DNA from: Gnetum montanum
Taxonomy: Eukaryota; Streptophyta; Gnetopsida; Gnetales; Gnetaceae
Length of the DNA stretch: 64,000 bases
Assembly: GCA_015680685.1 (NCBI GenBank)
Contig: MNCI01004501.1
Span: forward strand, 186,569-250,568
Reading direction: 5' to 3'
Part shown: positions 57,741 through 64,000 of the stretch, one piece after another
How positions within the stretch are numbered: the stretch's first letter is position 1
How the letters are laid out: each line of letters starts with the position of its first letter
The notes under the pieces: generated by a model
Databases searched by the model: none
Told to the model about the DNA's origin: nothing
What the model saw: only the letters and a program-made list of their open reading frames with translations
Made by a program: the position numbers and the translations under genes

Positions 57741-58320
57741 GAGAAATTAGAAAAAAGAAAAGTAGTCATATTGGACTTAAAAAATGTGCTTGTAAAAGAT
57801 GTGCATTTTATAAATATAGAAGAATTAAAGAAGTGCACTAAAAAATATGATATTTTTCTAGCAAAAAGTACTACTTTATTCGACCTGGTATTCATGAGTT
57901 CTTTACTCAATTAAATAAAGAAGAATTTGAATACACATTTTGGTCATTAGCCTAATTAGCTAACATTGAAAGAATAATAAATTTTCTTATTAAAGATCTA
58001 GATACATAACCTAAATTCACTCAGTATCAAACACAATGTTAGAAGCATTATCACAAAGGTATTGTGCTTCTAATTTTCAAAATCCTTTACAATAGTTTTT
58101 CAAAATGTACGGTAGTCAATAGGAGTGAGAAGATGTTATCATAGTTGATGACAGAGATGAGAAAATTCTTGATGAGGATAAAGAAAACATCATTCAAGCT
58201 AAAAAAAATATATGATCCTAATAATTGTAGTAATGACTACCTTCTTAATAAGTTACTACCATTAATTGTAACCATTGTTCATCAACTCACTATTGAGAAA
58301 CTATTAAGTTTCAATAGATA
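57741..58320 (+). pseudogene. FCP1/NIF-type phosphatase domain pseudogene
   Basis: Three + frame pieces follow the order of the FCP1-homology (HAD-type CTD phosphatase) domain. 57,741-57,800: EKRKVVILDLKNVLVKD, the motif I region, with the DxDGT-type core changed to DLKNV. 57,857-57,952: YYFIRPGIHEFFTQL with FEYTFWS, corresponding to the RPG-x-x-EF...WS block. 58,129-58,198: DVIIVDDRDEKILDEDKENI, the late V-x-D-D block. Frameshifts and stops separate them. Active members dephosphorylate proteins such as the RNA polymerase II tail; this copy cannot. Confidence 0.5.
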
Positions 58321-58845
58321 ACTTGTAAACATAATTGGATGTTTTTATTTTGAAATAAAAAGGAAATTTAGTTACCTTATTAGGAAGTTATTAAATTTAA
58401 TTTTAATTTTCATTTATGATCAATTAATGATTATGAAACTTTTAACTTCCACTTATGAACTTGTTATTAATATTCAATATCTTTATAGTGAGTTAAATTA
58501 TCAAATTACTTTGTATCTCAAAGAAAATTATGCATTAGTATGATGTAATTCTCAATTCAATTATAATTCAACTAGTTTTTTATAACACTATTTAAGGTAA
58601 TTAATATTTGTTTCAATTAATCATGGATATAGATTTACATGATCATTACATAGTCACTACATGGTAACATTTAAGAATAATTAAAGTTAAAAATGATAAC
58701 ACTATTTAAATATATATTGATTGTCAAGTTAAGCTTCATTTAAAAATATAATAATTAATTGATACATGATTGCATGTTTAATGATACATTATATTTATGA
58801 AAGCATAATAAAAGAATCTCCAATTAATTATAATATTTTGATAAT

Positions 58846-59702
58846 TGATGAGTCATCATTATGTTAGCTAGATATCAAATACATGATATCGAGTCCCAAG
58901 AAATGATGTTAGATCCAATATCATCTCCTTCATGCTAGCCTATAAATACAATATTTGGGTACACAATTAGGACATAGTTTGTGTTCTTAGTTTTTGATAG
59001 TCTTTCTTAGATTTCTTCATTCAAGTTCTATTATCTCTAGTGTATGCCCACAGTGTGATGCTTGTAATCATACGACATCTTTGTTTGAGTGCGACGTACT
59101 TAGACATGTTACATGACTAGAAATAAAGATCGAGATTACTTCCATCATTGTTGCATTCACTTAGATTTATTATTGCTTTAATTTTTTATTTGTTTAATTA
59201 TTTACTATTTTCTTAGTTAATGTTTTTGTTTATTACTATTTACTATTCCTATCATTAAGCGGAATGAGGATGACTTAATCATGAGTGCTTAAGTGTAAGT
59301 ACTTGGTAAGCCAGTAGTGTATCATTTGGCACACCTAGGGATGTACGCTTGGCAATCCCAATGGTAGTTACATGAAGTCCAAGGCATGTACAAATGATTA
59401 GAAATGGATACTCATCACACGTAGGTGAGTTTAGGTTTTACTTTCCATTTTTCATTAGCTTAATTAATTTATCTCTTTATTGTTACTAGGAGCATCATAG
59501 GATTAGACAACATCATATACCTCACTTTGGAGTAAACCATATGTGACAAAGCTACCACTAGTCCAAGTGGGAAGATAGTGAACTAGGATCAAAGCATAAT
59601 GATTTAGATGCACAACTAGTCCCATCTAGGTAATTCGATTGAATTATGTGTGAATTCTTGTGATTCGTATGATTGGGCATAGGGGTATCTCATCACTCAT
59701 CA
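58846..59702 (+). mobile_element. 5' LTR of Athila-like copy B (857 bp)
   Basis: TGATGAG...CTCATCA ends; GATATC at 58,871 and 58,885 (14 bp apart, as in the solo LTR); TATAAATA at 58,941-58,948; AATAAAGATCGAGATTAC near 59,123; and a primer-binding site right after the end. Confidence 0.85.
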
Positions 59703-59703
59703 T

Positions 59704-59721
59704 TCACACCATTGCTGGGGA
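59704..59721 (+). other. Primer-binding site of copy B
   Basis: TCACACCATTGCTGGGGA, 13 of 18 bases equal to the tRNA-Asp site TGGCGCCGTTGCCGGGGA; four of the five differences are transitions. Confidence 0.7.
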
Positions 59722-59821
59722 TGGTGCTAGTTATCTAGATTAGTTACATCATACATGATTGCTATAAAGGTATTAACGATATATCCTTAAAAAAATATTA
59801 AATCATACACCATAAGCCAAC

Positions 59822-60384
59822 AACACTGTCTCTTTCACAAGGAAGTGATAATGCACTATATAATGAAAACATTCATTGGAGAACTAATGAGATATATAGT
59901 GAGGAAAATTGGAGTGACCAACCTTATGTAGGGGTTTCATATGTTCATGACTGCCTTGATGACACTCAAAGACTACATTCACCTAAGGTAGATAATCTTG
60001 GAAGAGATGACATAAGTCCTAAACTAGGGGAGGAGTCAAGGCCTAAGACCTCCTCGAAACCAAGAAACGATAAATTAAGGGACCTTGGGGAACACCATAG
60101 AAGCCATGGCAATTCTTCTAGTTTTTCACCTTCCTTTTTTCTTTCAACATCTAGTTTTGATGAAGATGAATGTAGGTATGAAGATAAAGCTCCACTAAAG
60201 GGTCGAAATAGGGACAAAAATCAAACTGCAAGAACACTCACGGTCATCAACATGAACATAAACATAATTATCATAATCAACTGAATAGAAATTTTCATCA
60301 TAACTTGTTTGATGATGATGAACCTTTGTTGGCCACTAAGAGACAATGTAGATCACAGAGGTAGTTAAAATATCCCATAGGCAT
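59822..60384 (+). pseudogene. Gag N-terminal part of copy B
   Basis: Aligns with the gag start of copy C (NWSDQPYVGVS, DTQRLHSPKVDNLG and ISPKLGE are shared). Stops and indels break it. It ends where LTR C begins at 60,385, showing that copy C inserted into this gag. Confidence 0.75.
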
Positions 60385-61198
60385 TGATGAAACACACTTC
60401 TTCATCTGCTCAAACATCAGGTATTCGATGTCAGGGTCTTGATGCAATGTCGGGTATTTGACTTTAGGGGGTATACACTGGCCTATAAATATAGCACCTG
60501 GGCTCTTGATTTGACATCATTTTTTTGTAGTTTCTAGACAAAGTAGCAAAGATCTTGTAGTTTATTTTCTCTAGAGTTAGAATATTTTTTGATTGCCCAC
60601 AGAAGGAGTTTAAGTGTGTATGGTTCTTTGTTTGAACACTAATGTACTTGAGAACAACAATGTGATGGAAATAAAAATAAGGTCTTTTGACAATCATTGC
60701 AGCACTAAGAATAAATTAATGTTTATTTTAATGAACTTTACATTACTACATTTCAATTGAGAAATTACTTTCCAGCAGTTAATGAACACAAGCACAACCA
60801 CTTCGAGCATACATATAGTACTTGGTAACCTAGCAACACTTAATGTTTGGTAGCCCAACAACACTATATGTGTTCAAGACTATCTAGGAAAGTGGAGTAG
60901 TTACTTATGTTAAGTTAGCTAGGTAGTAGATTAATTAGATCTTAAATTACATTACCTTTCATTCCTATTAGTGGTAATTAAACTTATAAAATATAAAATA
61001 ATAAAAATCATATGTCTCACTTTGGACTAAACCATACATGAGAAAGCTACCACTAGTACAAGTGGGAAGATAGAAAACTATGATCAAGGCATAACAATCT
61101 AGATACCACAACTAGTCCCATCCACAAAATTTGACCAAATCATGTGTGAATGCATGTGATTTATATGGTTGAGCATAGGGGTACCTTGCTACTCATCA
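60385..61198 (+). mobile_element. 5' LTR of Athila-like copy C (814 bp)
   Basis: TGATGAAAC...CTCATCA, TATAAATA at 60,484-60,491 and the 'ACTTGGTAACCTAGCAAC' block near 60,820. The 5 bases before it (GGCAT) are the expected target-site duplication, whose partner would be outside the window. The GATATC sites have decayed in this copy. Confidence 0.85.
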
Positions 61199-61199
61199 T

Positions 61200-61217
61200 T
61201 AGAACTATTGTTGGGGA
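61200..61217 (+). other. Primer-binding site of copy C
   Basis: TAGAACTATTGTTGGGGA, 11 of 18 bases of the tRNA-Asp site; six of the seven differences are G-to-A or C-to-T transitions. Confidence 0.7.
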
Positions 61218-61318
61218 TGGTGCTAGTTATCTAGATTAGTTATATTATACATGATTTTTGTAAAAGGTATTAATGATATATCTTTTAGAAACTATTAGCT
61301 CACACACACCATAAACCA

Positions 61319-63560
61319 ATGACAATGTATCTCTCACACAAAAGTGACAATGCACTATATAGTGAACACATTCATTAGAGAACTAACAAGATATACAATG
61401 AAGAAAATTGGAGTGACCAACCTTATGTAGGGGTTTCTTATGGTCGTGATCACCCTGAGGACACTCAAAGACTACATTCACCCAAGGTAGATAATCTTGG
61501 AGAATATGACATAAGTCCTAAACTAGGGGAGGCTTGAAGGCCTAAGACCTTCTCAAAAACTAGAAATAATAAATCAAGGGATCCCAAAGAGCATCATAGA
61601 AGCCATGGAAATTCTACCAGTGCCTCATCTTTCTCTCCTCCTTTAATGTCTAGTTCTAACGAATATGAATGTAGGTATGAAGATAAAGTTCCACTAAAGG
61701 GTTGGACTAAAAATCAAAATTAAATGTATAGGAAAAGTCAAAGATGTCATCATGAACATAGACAACATCCTCATGATCAAATGAATGGAGATAGAAATTT
61801 TTCTCACAACATGTTTAATGAAAATGAACCCTTGTTGGCCACCAAGAGCCTAAGGCATATCACAAAGGCCATTAAGATATCTCACAAGCATCATAAAAAT
61901 AGTCACCTACCTAAGCTTGATATGAATAATATTCCTAAATTTGCAAGAGGCTATGATTCTGATTTGCAACATCATTTACAAGCTTTCCATGATACATATG
62001 CTTTCTACAACATTGAAAGTGGGTGGAAAAAACTTAAGCTCTTTTCTTGGACACTAATTAATAGAGCCAAATTGTGGTATAGATTGTTGAGACCATATTC
62101 AATCTCACAATGGTCAACAATGTTGGAACTTTTCAACAAGAAATACCAAACCNGACAATGGTCAACAATGTTGGAACTTTTCAACAAGAAATACCAAACC
62201 TATGTGAGAGTGTCCAATTTGAGGAGATAGATCCAAGAGTGAAAGTAAGAACAACATGATCCCTTGGACATGACCTTAGATAGATATTATGCCTTACTAA
62301 ATAGATGCCTAGGCCATGATTTCTCCAAGGAAAGGAAACTTTTCCACATCATAGATGGGCTTTGTAATGAAACAAGGGAGACCCTTGGGATGTATGCCCC
62401 AGGGCAATTATACAAGTTCCAAGCCTATAAAATCAAAGAGCTAATTGAGTGTGTGGCAAAAGAAGAGGGAAGAGATATGCAAATGGGAGAATGTTGAGAA
62501 ATATTAGTGGGATCTAACTCTTCAATAGAAGGAGGTCTAGATCTATGGTAAAGAGATTGAAACCACTCTTGATAAGGTGATTTTGCAACAAACCTTGCTA
62601 ACACAAATGTCCATTGATGAATTTGAAGCAAAGTTTAATAGGATGTCCAAATGGATGTATGAAAATGTTACAACTCTCACTGAGATGGTCGAGGAGAGGA
62701 TCATGAAAAATAAGCTAGGAAATCATAATAAACAAAGGATACAGAACCAAGAAATAAATTGGAACACTTTTTATTAAATGAGAAAAATGACTAAAGAAAG
62801 TGAGGCTATAAATTCAACCACAAATGAAGATACCAAATGTGACATCTACATATATGACCATTCAAAGGATCATTGCCTAGTCTTGTTACATCTACAGGAG
62901 TATTGGGTAGATGACTTAAATAAGAAGTTTGTGCAAAAGCACATGCCCCAAATATTTCCTCTCCCATAAAGTGATTATAGATAGTCCCACAACCAATCAT
63001 GCCATGCTAGGGGGACTTATTACCAGCCTCAACATGGTCATCAATTGTAGTGGCAACAACAACAGTTGTGGGGGAGGCCACCACCAAATCAACCCTATTC
63101 TTCCTACTAGCCAAAACCACATGGATATTATGTTCAACATCCTATTTCTCCAACTAGTTCTACATCCTCTACTTCAAATCGCCACTACCACTCTCCCAAG
63201 TACCATTAACCCATGACATTCCTAGAGGGATCACCACCATGCACCTCTTACCATCCATCCTACCCTTGATATTCTCATACTCCACCACATTATAGGCCAT
63301 TTCCAATGACAAAAGAAGATTTAGCATCCCAATATTAACAAATGAATTCCACTTGTGCTACAAATGTGCACAACCATGCTGACACTAGTTGGTCTCAACC
63401 GCAATGTAGGAAATGTTCCTTCTAGAGGTAAGGCCATAAGCCAAAGCAAACCATGCATGGGCCCATCATATCATCCAAGCTAGCACAATGCCAATCTAGT
63501 GCACCACCTTCTTGGTCATAACTAATGTCCTTTGATCATACATAAGGGCCACCATCCATC
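61319..63560 (+). pseudogene. Gag of Athila-like copy C
   Basis: ATG at 61,319, about 100 bases after the primer-binding site. One frame carries the gag through several stops: LDMNNIPKFARGYDSD, WKKLKLFSWTLINRAKLWY, YSISQWSTMLELFNKKYQT and, further on, MTLDRYYALLNRCLGHDFS with FHIIDGLCNETRETLG, matching the retrotransposon gag domain of Athila-type elements. A Tyr/Pro/His-rich tail follows (about 63,010-63,330). A 46-bp duplication around a single N at 62,153 is an assembly join, not biology. Confidence 0.82.
62107..62200. repeat. 46-bp duplication around a single N (assembly join)
   Basis: 62,107-62,152 and 62,155-62,200 are identical and flank one N. Contig ends that overlap but were joined as a gap give exactly this picture. 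Confidence 0.85.
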
Positions 63561-63839
63561 ATTACTCCAATCCCAAATCTAAACAATGAATCTAATAGTG
63601 TGGGAAGACAAACAAATCCATGCATACCATTTCATGATCAAGGGTGAAATCATGGGCTAGACATCCATAATGATAACACACCTCATACCTTGATCCACCA
63701 TAGATTTAACAATCAAGTATGTGACCAATGATTTTTCTACCTAGCCACTGCACCATCAACAGACACCCAGTGGCAATGTTTCATACATGCATGAATCCTA
63801 TTTTTCCACTTATTAATCCTTGTCATGACCAAATGTTTA

Positions 63840-64000
63840 GTCTTGGGGGTTACCCCCCATTCTAAGATTTAGGATTCTTAAGTGTTTTTCACCTTTTTGT
63901 TTTACACATTTTTTATTTTACATATTCTTGTTTTACATATTTTTTATTTTACATATTTTTGTTTTCATGCTATTAATATTTTCTAATTTTTGTTTTACAC
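63840..64000 (+). repeat. T-rich low-complexity tract after gag of copy C
   Basis: Preceded by a GGGGGTTACCCCCC sequence (63,846-63,859), it consists of TTTTGTTTTACA/TTTATTTTACATA repeats up to the window end. Element D has the reverse-complement equivalent at 8,432-8,700, so the tract is part of the family's gag-pol spacer. Confidence 0.7.

Noticed and set aside
59966-60217. 83-codon minus frame in copy B
   Set aside because: Antisense shadow of the gag, which aligns with copy C on the + strand.
1-64000. CRISPR arrays, bacterial operons or organelle DNA
   Set aside because: The only regular repeats are LTR arrays and tandem satellites without spacer structure; gene content is nuclear plant and transposon.

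Overview
The window reads as nuclear DNA of a land plant, probably a seed plant with a large repeat-rich genome such as a gymnosperm (an inference from the mixture of old LTR elements, LINEs and AT-rich decay, not a proven assignment). There is one convincing intact host gene, at 4.9-6.2 kb on the + strand. It encodes a plant MKP1-type dual-specificity phosphatase (catalytic HC-X5-R plus a gelsolin-like segment). Most of the rest is mobile-element sequence, heavily nested and broken by stops.

Layout. 0-2.1 kb: 3' end and LTR of one retrotransposon, then an LTR of an Athila-like Ty3/gypsy family. 3.6-6.2 kb: phosphatase gene and its upstream region. 8.0-8.4 kb: 3' fragment of a LINE (-). 8.4-29.7 kb: an Athila-like element (-) whose gag is split by a complete 17.1 kb Tat/Ogre-like Ty3/gypsy element (10,682-27,773, -) with 1.5 kb LTRs and a perfect GATAG target-site duplication. 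29.9-31.2 kb: decayed LINE. 32.8-36.1 kb: 5'-truncated LINE with a 12-bp target-site duplication. 36.4-45.3 kb: chromodomain-bearing Ty3/gypsy element (-). 45.3-48.9 kb: Ty1/copia pol and 3' LTR (+), interrupted by a 1,019-bp solo LTR of the Athila-like family with a CTTTC duplication. 49-58.8 kb: AT-rich sequence with two tandem-repeat fields and an FCP1-like phosphatase pseudogene. 58.8-64 kb: two Athila-like copies, one inserted in the gag of the other.

The most unusual object is inside the Tat/Ogre-like element. Its gag-protease (-) and RT-RNaseH-integrase (-) are separated by about 5.1 kb that has a plausible minus-strand intron donor and acceptor. This interval carries, on the opposite (+) strand, two spliced gene models. 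The first has three exons (270 codons with stop) and a weak FCP1/NIF (HAD) phosphatase-like start. The second has five exons (820 codons with stop) separated by introns of 76-86 bp, with a coiled-coil-like middle and an acidic tail. Exon phases close exactly in both models. Short tandem repeats related to those in the element's 3' untranslated region lie on both sides of this antisense cassette.

A second theme is that three unrelated LTR families here each carry an array of short palindrome-centred repeats just upstream of the LTR TATA box: GATATC in the Athila-like family, TTACGC/GCGTAA in the Tat-like element, and CCATGG-containing 29-bp units in the chromovirus. All functional statements rest on reading motifs by eye; no database search was possible.
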